From an uncultured Clostridia bacterium (lineage in GTDB: Bacteria > Bacillota > Clostridia > Oscillospirales > Acutalibacteraceae): DNA of 64,000 bases. Where the stretch lies: positions 1-64,000 of the forward strand of contig CALWVE010000002.1 in NCBI GenBank assembly GCA_944384905.1, in the 5' to 3' direction. Shown here piece by piece: positions 45,946 through 53,673 of the stretch. Position 1 is the stretch's first letter, and every line of letters begins with the position of its first letter. Below the pieces are notes generated by a model. That model was not told where the DNA came from. It saw only the letters and a program-made list of their open reading frames with translations, and made no database searches. The translations under genes and the position numbers were made by a program.

Positions 45946-46680
45946 GTGAAAATAACACTCAAAAGCCTGACCATTCTGGTTGCGGTTCTGTGTATTGTGG
46001 CCGTTGTGGCGGCCGGATGTACCAATCGGATGATTCTGCCTTCCGATGATCCGGTATCTTCCGATTCTTCTCCCAGTCCTTCCCCTACAAGCGATTCAGC
46101 GCTTCCTGCTCAGGGTAATCTTACGCCCACGCCGACACCTTCCCCCACTCCTACGCCAAAGCCTGAATCTTCTTCATCCGCCCTGGAATCTTCCGAGCCG
46201 TCCGAACCTTCCGCTGACGAAACGTTTGAAGAAGCAAACACCGTTACAATTCCGGCTGATTATCTGGAAAAAATCCCGCTCGAACAGGTTTTGCGCGCAG
46301 CCGCCTTTTTAGGTGTGGATGACTACACGGAAAACGAAGATGGTTCCGTTACGTTTACAATCGATCCTTCTTTGCGCGACAGCCTGGCCGACACATATGC
46401 GGCCGCCATGCGGTCGTTTCTTTCGGGGCTGGGCGGCAGCGATCAGATTCCCGGCCTGATTGCCTGTTCGCTGAACGCCGAAATGGACACGCTTTCGCTC
46501 ACAGTGGACGAAGAAGTTTTTGATCTCACGCAAAGCGAAAACCTGGGCGAATTGGTGTATACCCCGATCAGCATTTACCGTCTGCTCGAAGGCAAGCAGT
46601 CCGGCGAATTTAAATTAAGTGTCGTGGTTCAAAACCAAAAAGGCGACGTACTCGATACGACCGTATGCACACAAAGCTAA
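45946..46680 (+). CDS. Lipoprotein with Ser/Thr/Pro-rich linker
   Basis: A 244-residue predicted lipoprotein. The signal peptide ends in AAGC (Cys25). A low-complexity linker follows at residues 35-95, with PSPSPTSDSA, TPTPTPSPTPTPKP and SSSSALESSEPSEPS. A folded C-terminal domain of about 150 residues begins VTIPADYLEKIPLEQVL. Start is GTG 45946 with AAAGGAT upstream. Not assigned to a family. The linker probably spaces the domain away from the membrane across the cell wall. Confidence 0.8.
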   Translation: MKITLKSLTILVAVLCIVAVVAAGCTNRMILPSDDPVSSDSSPSPSPTSDSALPAQGNLTPTPTPSPTPTPKPESSSSALESSEPSEPSADETFEEANTVTIPADYLEKIPLEQVLRAAAFLGVDDYTENEDGSVTFTIDPSLRDSLADTYAAAMRSFLSGLGGSDQIPGLIACSLNAEMDTLSLTVDEEVFDLTQSENLGELVYTPISIYRLLEGKQSGEFKLSVVVQNQKGDVLDTTVCTQS

Positions 46681-46683
46681 AAA

Positions 46684-46740
46684 CAGCCGCAGTCCGGCAG
46701 CAAGCATCCGCTTACCGCCCAAACTGCGGCTTTTCATTTA
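46684..46740. terminator. Bidirectional terminator between convergent genes
   Basis: AGCCGCAGT and ACTGCGGCT pair across a 33-base loop, with T-rich ends on both strands, between the lipoprotein and amidohydrolase stops. Confidence 0.65.
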
Positions 46741-46746
46741 ATCTGT

Positions 46747-48054
46747 TTACCGTGCGCCGCCAAACAGGAGAAATCCCGCAAAAGCACGCACACCGTTTAC
46801 CAGGGCACGTTCATCAAAATCGAACGTGGGACTATGTGCCGGACCGGCCGTAGGCACCGTAAGCTGCATAAAGGAAGCCTGTCCGCCATGCGCCTGCACG
46901 CAATTCATCATATAGGCAAAATCCTCGCTGCCGTGAGACACCGCACGCAGTTCTTTGGATACCTTGAGCCCACAGGCCGGAGCGACTTTTTGAATGGCCT
47001 GCATCAGTTCGGGACTGCTTTCCAGCGAACCGGCGGCACCCATGACCTGCAAATCCAGCGTGCAGTCGTGCATTTCGGCGGCTGCCTTAACAATACGCCG
47101 GGCATATGCTTCCATATAGTCGTTGAGTTCGCTGGTTTCCCCGCGGATTTCCAGCTCGAGCCGGGCGTAATCCGGGATCACATTCCGTCCCGTTCCAGCT
47201 TCCGCGCGGCCAACGTTGATTCGTGTCGCGCCGCCGCTGTGACGCGGAATCGCCTGCAAATTCAAAATCGCCGTTGCCATAGCCAGCATGGCGTTTTTGC
47301 CGCTTTCCGGACTGCCGCCGGCATGAGCCGCCTGCCCGTGGAAAACAGCGTCAAGCTTCGTGGTAGCCAGCGATCCGCCCGCGCCGGGAATCAAATCGCA
47401 GATTTCGTCTTCCGGCATCGCCGCCACATGCGAACCCAGCAGAATCTCTACATCGTCCAAATGTCCGGCGCCTACAATCGATTTTGCGCCGCGCACGCCT
47501 TCTTCTGCCGGCTGGAAAATCAGCTTGACGGTTCCGTTCCATTGATCGCGGTGGCGCATTAAAATTTCAGCTACGCCCAGACCGATTGCCGCGTGGCCGT
47601 CATGACCACAGGCATGCATACAGCCGGGATTCACGCTCGAAAAGTCCTCCCGTGCGGGGAAATGGCTCTTTTCACAGCTTTCCGTCACGCCCAGCGCATC
47701 AATATCAAACCGCATGCCATACACAGGGCCGTCCTGCGCACCATGCACAATACCGATCACGCCGGTGAAGCCGTCTTTGACCTGATCCAGAAATTCCGGG
47801 TCTGCTCCGTGCGTTTTTGCCCATTCGGCATGTTCCCGCAAAACTTCTTCCGGCGGCACACCCATTCGATCCTCTTCCCGGCAGACTTCGCGCCCCACGA
47901 GTACCGTATAGCCCAGCTCCGTTAAGTGGCGAGCAATTTTCGATGCCGTGCGCATCTCAAGCCAGCCGGTTTCGGCGTTGGTATGAAAATCACGCCGAAA
48001 AGCCGAAAGCTGCGGCGCCAGCGCTTGTGTTTCTTTCAAAAACCATTCGTTCAA
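46747..48054 (-). CDS. M20-family amidohydrolase, AbgA-like
   Basis: A 435-residue zinc peptidase/amidohydrolase. Metal-site motifs are CMHACGHDGHAAIGLG near residue 145 and FQPAEEGVRGAKS near 190. A dimerisation domain has AAHAGGSPESGKNA, and a C-terminal His lies in VSHGSEDFAYMM. Length and the 30-residue insertion before the first motif (REEDRMGVPPEEVLREHAEW) fit the p-aminobenzoyl-glutamate hydrolase subunit AbgA. Start is probably TTG 48054, with AAGGGG 9 nt upstream and the normal N terminus; no better ATG exists. Divergent from the ECF component. Confidence 0.85.
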   Translation of the reverse strand: MNEWFLKETQALAPQLSAFRRDFHTNAETGWLEMRTASKIARHLTELGYTVLVGREVCREEDRMGVPPEEVLREHAEWAKTHGADPEFLDQVKDGFTGVIGIVHGAQDGPVYGMRFDIDALGVTESCEKSHFPAREDFSSVNPGCMHACGHDGHAAIGLGVAEILMRHRDQWNGTVKLIFQPAEEGVRGAKSIVGAGHLDDVEILLGSHVAAMPEDEICDLIPGAGGSLATTKLDAVFHGQAAHAGGSPESGKNAMLAMATAILNLQAIPRHSGGATRINVGRAEAGTGRNVIPDYARLELEIRGETSELNDYMEAYARRIVKAAAEMHDCTLDLQVMGAAGSLESSPELMQAIQKVAPACGLKVSKELRAVSHGSEDFAYMMNCVQAHGGQASFMQLTVPTAGPAHSPTFDFDERALVNGVRAFAGFLLFGGAR

Positions 48055-48148
48055 TCTCAACAGCCCCTTGCGTCTTCTTTTGCCTGCATTGTAGCATTCA
48101 GGACGCCGGATGTCAATCCACCACAATCTGGTATGCTAAAATAGTGAC

Positions 48149-48186
48149 GTTCTGGGATTTTTAATCAGACCAGAACGCGCTATAAT
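48149..48186 (+). promoter_or_regulatory. Inverted repeat and -10 box upstream of the ECF S gene
   Basis: CGTTCTGG (48149-48156) and CCAGAACG (48171-48178) form a perfect 8-bp inverted repeat with a 14-bp spacer, ending 2 bp before TATAAT (48181-48186). No good -35 is seen. This looks like a regulator site in the divergent M20/ECF region. Confidence 0.6.
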
Positions 48187-48233
48187 AGGGAACATACCAC
48201 CGGAGAAACCGGTTCAGAGAGGAAGTCTTACGT

Positions 48234-48815
48234 ATGAATCAATCCACATCGATCAAGCAGTTTTTCACCGTACGCCGCCTGGTGCTTGTCGGGCTGATGG
48301 CCGCGCTGGTTTTTGTCTTTACATTTATCGGGTTTGATATTCCAAGCCCCCTGGGCAAGACCAAACTTCATCTGGGCAACGTGATGTGTCTGCTTTCCGG
48401 CTTATTGTTCGGGCCGCTGACGGGCGGACTGGCCGCCGGCATCGGCAGCGCCATTTACGATTTGATGGACCCCGCCTGGGCGCCGGAATTCTGGATTACG
48501 TTTATCAATAAATTCTGCATGGCCTTTGCTGCCGGGCTGATTATGCGCGCTGCATTCTGGAAAGACGGCGTGCGCGTCTGGCTGGCCGGCGTGGGCGGTT
48601 CTGTAACCTATTGTGTGCTGTACTGCCTAAAGAACATTCTTTCCGGCCATATTGTAAACGGCTTTACCTGGGATGTTGCCATCATCGAAACCCTCACGGT
48701 AAAACTCCCGGTTACATTCGTTAACGGAATTATTGCGGTGATCGCGGCGGGAATTTTGTGGGCCGCCATTCGCCCGGCGCTGAAAAAAGCAGGGTTATTC
48801 AGTCAGATGCTGTAA
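48234..48815 (+). CDS. ECF transporter S component
   Basis: A 193-residue integral membrane protein with about six spans. Typical S-component features are the N-terminal RRLVLVGLMAALVFVFTFIG, then GKTKLHLGNVMCLLSGLLFGP and GGLAAGIGSAIYDL. It would bind a vitamin or related small molecule and work with shared EcfA/EcfT units encoded elsewhere. ATG 48234 follows AGAGAGGAAG. The specific ligand is not readable. The neighbouring AbgA-like gene makes a folate-related compound an attractive guess only. Confidence 0.87.
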   Translation: MNQSTSIKQFFTVRRLVLVGLMAALVFVFTFIGFDIPSPLGKTKLHLGNVMCLLSGLLFGPLTGGLAAGIGSAIYDLMDPAWAPEFWITFINKFCMAFAAGLIMRAAFWKDGVRVWLAGVGGSVTYCVLYCLKNILSGHIVNGFTWDVAIIETLTVKLPVTFVNGIIAVIAAGILWAAIRPALKKAGLFSQML

Positions 48816-48840
48816 ATTTTAAAAAGTGCCTTCTGTAATG

Positions 48841-48883
48841 AAACAGCTCCCAAGGTTCGGTAAAACCGCGGGAGCTGTTTTCA
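48841..48883 (+). terminator. ECF S component terminator
   Basis: Stem AACAGCTCCC / GGGAGCTGTT with a 17-base loop that itself can pair, followed by TTTCAT. Confidence 0.8.
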
Positions 48884-48904
48884 TACCTGCTAATGGATAC
48901 ATTG

Positions 48905-49564
48905 TCATGGCCCCAGCTTTTTCTCAATCAACGCGTAAACTTCCTCTTTGGTCATCTTGCTTTTTTCACGAACAACATCGAGAAAATCATCAAGGCGCAT
49001 GTTATTGTATTGTTTCAGCACAGAAGTTTTCACATCCGCAGGAAAAACGCGGTCTTCTTCCGTGATATAAAACAGACCGTTCCAGCCCACATGCGGCATC
49101 CAGTATCCCAAAAGCGATCTGAAATCCACAAAGAAAACATACCGTTCACCGGGCAGCATAGAGGGGTAGCTGTTTTTTCCGTCGCTGCCTTCTTCAAATG
49201 CACACATATAAATTTCATCGCCCGCCTGCAGCTCACCGCTGATCGGCTGATCGACGCGAATCAATTTAAAATCGCCGAAGTAAACTTTTCCCGTTTTTTC
49301 GGAAACTTTGCGTTTTGTCTCGGGGTCGATATACACATACCCATGAATCGGCTCGGACACAACCGTCCCCACGAAAATGGCTTCCGCTTCTAAAGTGTAC
49401 ATAGAAAGGTCAACCGTAGGAACCCGACTGCCTGCCAAAGGCGGTTCGGAGAGTTCCGGGTAAGGGTTGGGGACGCTTTCGCCTACAGGCTCTGGATCTT
49501 TTTGTTCACAGGCACACAGCAGCAGAAGGCAAACAAGAATCAAACAAAGCATTCGTTTCATCAT
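48905..49564 (-). CDS. Putative lipoprotein of unknown function
   Basis: A 219-residue predicted lipoprotein. The signal peptide is rich in Leu and Cys, with lipobox LCAC near residue 18. A Pro/Glu-rich linker and one beta-rich domain follow (AIFVGTVVSEPIHGYVYID, then ISGELQAGDEIYMCAFEEG), resembling OB-like or barrel domains seen in other clostridial lipoproteins. ATG 49564 has GGGGAGG 6 nt upstream. It lies downstream of sigF on the same strand, about 80 bp away, and might be read together with it or separately. Confidence 0.75.
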   Translation of the reverse strand: MMKRMLCLILVCLLLLCACEQKDPEPVGESVPNPYPELSEPPLAGSRVPTVDLSMYTLEAEAIFVGTVVSEPIHGYVYIDPETKRKVSEKTGKVYFGDFKLIRVDQPISGELQAGDEIYMCAFEEGSDGKNSYPSMLPGERYVFFVDFRSLLGYWMPHVGWNGLFYITEEDRVFPADVKTSVLKQYNNMRLDDFLDVVREKSKMTKEEVYALIEKKLGP

Positions 49565-49647
49565 CAGGCACCTCCCCTGTTTTCAGTATAACAGGAGAGG
49601 TACTTGTTGTCAATATATACAAAAATCATTAAACAATATTGTTTCTT

Positions 49648-50298
49648 CTACAGTAATAATCCCCGCAACATTTGCAAAATTTTCTTTTCGCGCCGGCTGA
49701 CCTGTACCTGCGTCATGCCCAATTCGGCCGCGGTTTGGTTTTGGGTTTTATGCTGAAAATATCGGGCGGTAATCAGCGCGCGGTCCTGCTGTTCAAGCGA
49801 TGCCACCGCCTGATGCAGCGCAAGGCGGTCGGTGATGCTTTCTTCCGGAGCCTCCACCACCACGCTTTTCTGGCCGCCGCCTTCCTCTTCGCTTTCGGTG
49901 AGCGAAACCGGCGGCTGACCCGCGCCTAAAGCCATGGCGGCCTCTTCCTCCGAAACGCCCAGCAATTCGGCCAGTTCGCTTACACGCGGCGGACGGCCGT
50001 TCTGCGCCGTAAACTCGGAAGAACAGCGCGCCGCTTTCACGGAAAGTTCCTTAAGCCCACGCGAAACTTTTACCGCGCCGCCGTCGCGGAACAAACGCCG
50101 GATTTCTCCTAAAATCACCGGAACGGCATAAGTGGAAAAGCACAGACCGCGCTCGGGTTCGAAATGATCCACGGCTTTGACAAGCCCCATACACCCGGCC
50201 TGATACAGATCGTCGTATTCGATGCCGCGCCCCGAAAAGCGGCGGGCGCACGCATGAACCAATCCGATATTTTCAGCGATAAACTCATCTCTTGTCAT
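49648..50298 (-). CDS. sigF: Sporulation RNA polymerase sigma factor SigF
   Basis: A 216-residue sigma-70-family factor driving early forespore transcription. Region 2 reads YDDLYQAGCMGLVKAVDHF and FSTYAVPVILGEIRRLFRD. Region 4 carries the helix-turn-helix QNQTAAELGMTQVQVSRREKK. It starts at ATG 50298, 14 bp inside the end of spoIIAB, so it is coupled to its own inhibitor, as in Bacillus and Clostridium. Last gene of the spoIIA operon. Confidence 0.97.
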   Translation of the reverse strand: MTRDEFIAENIGLVHACARRFSGRGIEYDDLYQAGCMGLVKAVDHFEPERGLCFSTYAVPVILGEIRRLFRDGGAVKVSRGLKELSVKAARCSSEFTAQNGRPPRVSELAELLGVSEEEAAMALGAGQPPVSLTESEEEGGGQKSVVVEAPEESITDRLALHQAVASLEQQDRALITARYFQHKTQNQTAAELGMTQVQVSRREKKILQMLRGLLL

Positions 50299-50731
50299 AG
50301 CTCATGCGCCGGCTGAATCGTTTGGTCAGAGTTACGCTTGTCCCGCCGCCCGGCGTGGAATGCACCCGCACCGTATCGCAGAAGCTCTGCATCACCGCAA
50401 AGCCCAGACCGGCGCGTTCACTGCCGCCAGTGGTAAACAGCGGTTCCATCGCTTGCGCCACATCGGGAATCCCGCAGCCTTTATCGCGGATACGCACCGT
50501 AAGCTTACCGTCTTCGAACAGCTTGGCAGATATGTAAACAGTTCCAATCGTATCGCGGTAGGCATGTACAATGCAGTTGGTTACGGCCTCGCTCACGGCT
50601 GTTTTGAAATCGTTGAGATCGGCCACCGTGGGATCGATCTGCGCCGCAAATGCGGAAACGGCCGCGCGCGCAAACGATTCGTTGGCCGAAAGAGACGGAA
50701 ACTGCATCTCAAAACGGTTACACGGCTTCAT
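50285..50731 (-). CDS. spoIIAB: Anti-sigma-F factor and serine kinase SpoIIAB
   Basis: A 148-residue GHKL ATPase that holds SigF inactive and phosphorylates SpoIIAA. N box EAVTNCIVHAY, G1 IRDKGCGIPDV, and G2 GSERAGLGFAVMQSF are all present. ATG 50731 has AAGGAGG 9 nt upstream and ATG 50737 is only 3 nt away, so the former is chosen. Overlaps both neighbours. Confidence 0.96.
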   Translation of the reverse strand: MKPCNRFEMQFPSLSANESFARAAVSAFAAQIDPTVADLNDFKTAVSEAVTNCIVHAYRDTIGTVYISAKLFEDGKLTVRIRDKGCGIPDVAQAMEPLFTTGGSERAGLGFAVMQSFCDTVRVHSTPGGGTSVTLTKRFSRRMSYDKR

Positions 50732-51050
50732 TGCCATCTGCCTCCTTTCGAACTTCCACCAGCCGCGGAATCCCGGCCAGCTCGATCATTTTTTGCAGTT
50801 CGGGCGCTACGTTTGTCACGATCACCTTGCCGCCCCAAACAGAAACCAGTTTGAGCCGTCCCAGAATCAACCCGATCCCGGAACTATCCATAAACGTGAT
50901 TTCCGAAAAATCCAGCCGCAAGGTATGCGGGCGCATTTTCTGCGCAGTATCGTCGATGGTGTCGCGCACACAAGCCGCGCTGTGGTGATCGAGTTCACCG
51001 TGCAGCCTTGCCGTGAGCACCCCGTTTTTCAGCAGCAGTCGTACCTTCAA
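50718..51050 (-). CDS. spoIIAA: Anti-anti-sigma factor SpoIIAA
   Basis: A 110-residue STAS-domain protein that frees SigF by binding SpoIIAB when unphosphorylated. The phosphorylation site is in TFMDSSGIGLILGRL, at Ser56 (or Ser57). Start is TTG 51050 with AGAGG about 10 nt upstream, a weak start that could limit expression of the operon. No convincing sigma-H promoter was found in the short interval to folC. Confidence 0.95.
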   Translation of the reverse strand: MKVRLLLKNGVLTARLHGELDHHSAACVRDTIDDTAQKMRPHTLRLDFSEITFMDSSGIGLILGRLKLVSVWGGKVIVTNVAPELQKMIELAGIPRLVEVRKEADGNEAV

Positions 51051-51105
51051 TGTTAATCAACCTCTTTTAATTTTTTAGGAAATGCAAAAGCCGCAAAAAA
51101 GCAGC

Positions 51106-51136
51106 AAAAAGCCCCCGTACTCAGTGTACGAGGGCT
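51106..51136 (-). terminator. folC terminator
   Basis: Hairpin AAGCCCTCGTAC / GTACGGGGGCTT with a 5- to 7-base loop, followed by TTTTTGC on the minus strand. It separates folC from the spoIIA operon. Confidence 0.85.
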
Positions 51137-51178
51137 TGCGTGATGATTTGGTAAAATTGTGTCGCAGGAAAAACTTTT

Positions 51179-52492
51179 TTAATCGGACGAAACTTCGTTT
51201 TCGTTTGATTTTTCTTTTAGCAGTGCGCTGCGGGCTTCTCCGGCCAGATAAAACGATCCGCAGACTACGACAGCACCGTCCGGGCCGCAAAAATCCCGGG
51301 CATTTTTAAGCGCCTGCCAAAAATTTTCCTGCGCAAAAACGCGGGAAAAACCAACTTCTTCGACCTGACGAGCCAATTCTTCAGCGGGAAGCGCACGCGG
51401 GGAATCGGGTGCCACGGCAAACACGGCCTCAAAATAGGGCGCGAGGATTTCTAAAACGCGATGGCTGTCTTTTTCAGCCAGAATACCCAAGACGGCGGCG
51501 ACTGTTTTGCCGTCGAAATATTGACGCACCACGGCGGCAAGTGCCTGCGCACAAGCCGGGTTATGCCCGCCGTCGAGCAAAACCGGCGGCGAACCGGGGA
51601 AAAACTCCATGCGCGCCGGAATAAACGCGCGGGCAAAGCCGTTTTGTACAGCCTCATCCGAAACGGCAAAGCCTTTACCGCGCAGAACTTCAATTGTTTT
51701 CAGCACGGCGGCGGCATTACGCACCTGATGTTCCCCGGCAAACGGCAGAAAAAGCGGCAAATCCCGCCAAAGCAGCCGGCTTCCGGAAAGACTGCTTTCC
51801 AAAACGCGCAGGTTATTCCCATCTGCCGGGTAAAGCCGGGCATTCTGTTCCCGGGCAACCCGCTGCATTGCCTCTATCGTCTCCGGTGACTGCGGCATAT
51901 ACAGGATAGCATCGCCATCGGGTTTGATGATTCCCGCTTTTTCATAAGCGATTCGCCCGACGGTATCGCCAAGCACAGCGGTGTGATCGAGCGAAACGGA
52001 AGCCACCACCGCCGCAAGCGGCGTGGGAATGGCATTGGTGGCGTCGAACCGGCCGCCCATCCCCACTTCCAAAACGACGACCTCGCAACCGCTGTGTGCA
52101 AACCACCAGAGCGCCGCCGCCGTGATCGCCTCAAATTCCGTAACGTGCAATCCGGTTTCGGCTTCAGCGGTCTTTGCGGCGGCCTCCAGCGCCAAAGCGG
52201 CCTGTGCCAATGCATCGGGCGGAATCATTTCTCCGTCTATACGCATCCGTTCGCGGAAATTCATGACATGCGGTGACGTATACAGGCCGGTTTTCAGCCC
52301 CTGCGCACGGAAAACGGAATCGAGCAAAGTACAGATCGTGCCCTTGCCGTTGGTTCCTGCCACGTGGACAAACGCGGTTTTCCGTTCGGGGTGACCCAGC
52401 GCCGCCAGCAGACTGCGCATCACGGCGAGTCCCGGTTCCCGGCGGAACCGTGGACGATCGGTTAAGAGATGAATGCTTTCCTGTTCCGTCAT
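51179..52492 (-). CDS. folC: Folylpolyglutamate/dihydrofolate synthase
   Basis: A 437-residue Mur-like ligase adding glutamate to folates, and often also making dihydrofolate. The ATP site is VHVAGTNGKGTICTLLDSV near residue 44; SPHVMNFRERMRI and VVVLEVGMGGRFDATNAI follow. The C-terminal domain has LLDGGHNPACAQAL. ATG 52492 is chosen because GGAGG lies 7 nt upstream. In many Firmicutes folC follows valS directly; here a rubredoxin-fusion gene and a repeat lie between them. Confidence 0.95.
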   Translation of the reverse strand: MTEQESIHLLTDRPRFRREPGLAVMRSLLAALGHPERKTAFVHVAGTNGKGTICTLLDSVFRAQGLKTGLYTSPHVMNFRERMRIDGEMIPPDALAQAALALEAAAKTAEAETGLHVTEFEAITAAALWWFAHSGCEVVVLEVGMGGRFDATNAIPTPLAAVVASVSLDHTAVLGDTVGRIAYEKAGIIKPDGDAILYMPQSPETIEAMQRVAREQNARLYPADGNNLRVLESSLSGSRLLWRDLPLFLPFAGEHQVRNAAAVLKTIEVLRGKGFAVSDEAVQNGFARAFIPARMEFFPGSPPVLLDGGHNPACAQALAAVVRQYFDGKTVAAVLGILAEKDSHRVLEILAPYFEAVFAVAPDSPRALPAEELARQVEEVGFSRVFAQENFWQALKNARDFCGPDGAVVVCGSFYLAGEARSALLKEKSNENEVSSD

Positions 52493-52636
52493 GACAAAAC
52501 CTCCGGGAACCTCTGTGTAAAATAATGGGCGAACATCCAAAGGCCGCCCGGATAGAGCGGCCTTTATTATAGAAAAATTTACGGGCAACTAAAGGAACCA
52601 CGGCTTACAGCTGTTGCACAAACACAAGGCACCGAC

Positions 52637-52846
52637 AGGGGAAACCCCTCCCAGCGCGTGGGTTTTCTCACCCCTTCCTGCGCTTTATGACGCAAAAGTA
52701 TTTCGTCCGCTGCGGCGGACGCCCAAAGGGCTCTGCCCTCTGGACACCCGCAAACCTTTGAAAAGGGTGCCGTGTGCCAGTGGCACACAAACAAGGCGCC
52801 GACCGTAGCGGCAGCGAAGAATTGATCGAAACTTTTTACGTTTGTA
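52637..52846 (+). repeat. Dispersed hairpin repeat, copy B
   Basis: The same order of elements as copy A: GGGGAAACCCC-type hairpin, CCCTTCCTGCGCTTTATGACGC, GTCCGCTGCGGCGGAC, AAAGGGCTCTGCCCT, ACCTTTGAAAAGGGT, and a terminal GAAACTTTTTACGTTTGTA. It carries about 50 extra bases near its end. A direct repeat of ACAAGGC[A/G]CCGAC occurs at 52624-52635 and 52790-52801. It fills most of the 435-bp gap between folC and the rubredoxin-fusion gene; the rest of the gap shows no gene. Confidence 0.78.
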
Positions 52847-52927
52847 CATTAAGCTTTTGCCGCGCGAATTGAGCTTTCAATTTAATTCCAGCTTATTCGC
52901 GACTTACCTGTGCCGGTTCGGCACCGC

Positions 52928-53536
52928 TCACTCTATCTTTTCAAAATCTTCGGCGCCGTGTTTACAAAGCGGGCAGGTGAAATCGGGCGGAAGCGTTTCG
53001 CCCTCATAAATATACCCGCATACGGTGCAGCGCCAGCCGGTCTTGCGCTCGGGTTTCGCCTGCGGCTTAATATGTGCCTGATAATAAGCGTAGGTCAGCG
53101 AAGGCTGATCGGACAACACGTCGCCATTCTCTACATCGGCCAAAAACAGGGTATGCGTACCCAGATCCGTTGTGGAAACAATACGGCACGAAAGCCAGGC
53201 GTTCACAAATTTATCCAGATGCATCACGCCGTTTTCGCCGCGCTGCGCCGGGAACGTTCCATCGAATTTATCAGCCTGCCGTCCGCTTTGGAAGCCAAAA
53301 TGGCGAATCAGGTCAAACGGGGTTTCTTCCGTCAGCATCGAAAGCGTAAACACACCCGAATCGCGGATCATATCGTGCGTGAGATTTTCCTTATTCACAG
53401 CCAGCGCCACGCGCATCGGGGAGCTGGTTACCTGCATTACGGCGTTTACGATACAGGCGTTGTCCTTTTCGCCCGTACGGGAAGAAAGAACATAAAGTCC
53501 GTATCCAATTTTATACAAAGCCTGCTTATTTTTCAT
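52928..53536 (-). CDS. hrb: Flavin reductase-rubredoxin fusion (Hrb type)
   Basis: A 202-residue cytosolic redox protein. Residues 1-150 form an FMN-binding split-barrel flavin reductase domain (YKIGYGLYVLSSRTGEKDNA, then VNAVMQVTSSP and DSGVFTLSML). Residues 165-202 are a rubredoxin domain with iron ligands WRCTVCGYIYEG and FTCPLCKHG. This is the layout of high-molecular-weight rubredoxin of anaerobes such as Moorella, which passes electrons to flavodiiron proteins in oxygen or NO detoxification. ATG 53536 follows GAGGTGAATCAGCG. It fits an anaerobe exposed to oxygen. Confidence 0.93.
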   Translation of the reverse strand: MKNKQALYKIGYGLYVLSSRTGEKDNACIVNAVMQVTSSPMRVALAVNKENLTHDMIRDSGVFTLSMLTEETPFDLIRHFGFQSGRQADKFDGTFPAQRGENGVMHLDKFVNAWLSCRIVSTTDLGTHTLFLADVENGDVLSDQPSLTYAYYQAHIKPQAKPERKTGWRCTVCGYIYEGETLPPDFTCPLCKHGAEDFEKIE

Positions 53537-53590
53537 CGCTGATTCACCTCGATCATCGTATTAACCGGATTGTATCCGGCTCTCGCCTTT

Positions 53591-53618
53591 ATTATACCAA
53601 GAGAAGCGGGAAAGTCAA
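53591..53618 (-). promoter_or_regulatory. hrb promoter
   Basis: Minus-strand TTGACT (53618-53613), 16 bp, TATAAT (53596-53591). Confidence 0.75.
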
Positions 53619-53635
53619 CGGCGTGATGAAAAAAC

Positions 53636-53661
53636 AACCGGAGTCCCGCAAGAGACTCCGG
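53636..53661 (-). terminator. valS terminator
   Basis: Stem ACCGGAGTC / GACTCCGGT with an 8-base loop and a following TGTTTTTTC on the minus strand. Confidence 0.9.
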
Positions 53662-53673
53662 TCTTTTTCAGAT

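Noticed and set aside
51051..51178. Sigma-H promoter for the spoIIA operon
   Set aside because: An AGGAAATG sequence is present but on the opposite strand; no matching pair of boxes was found in the right orientation.
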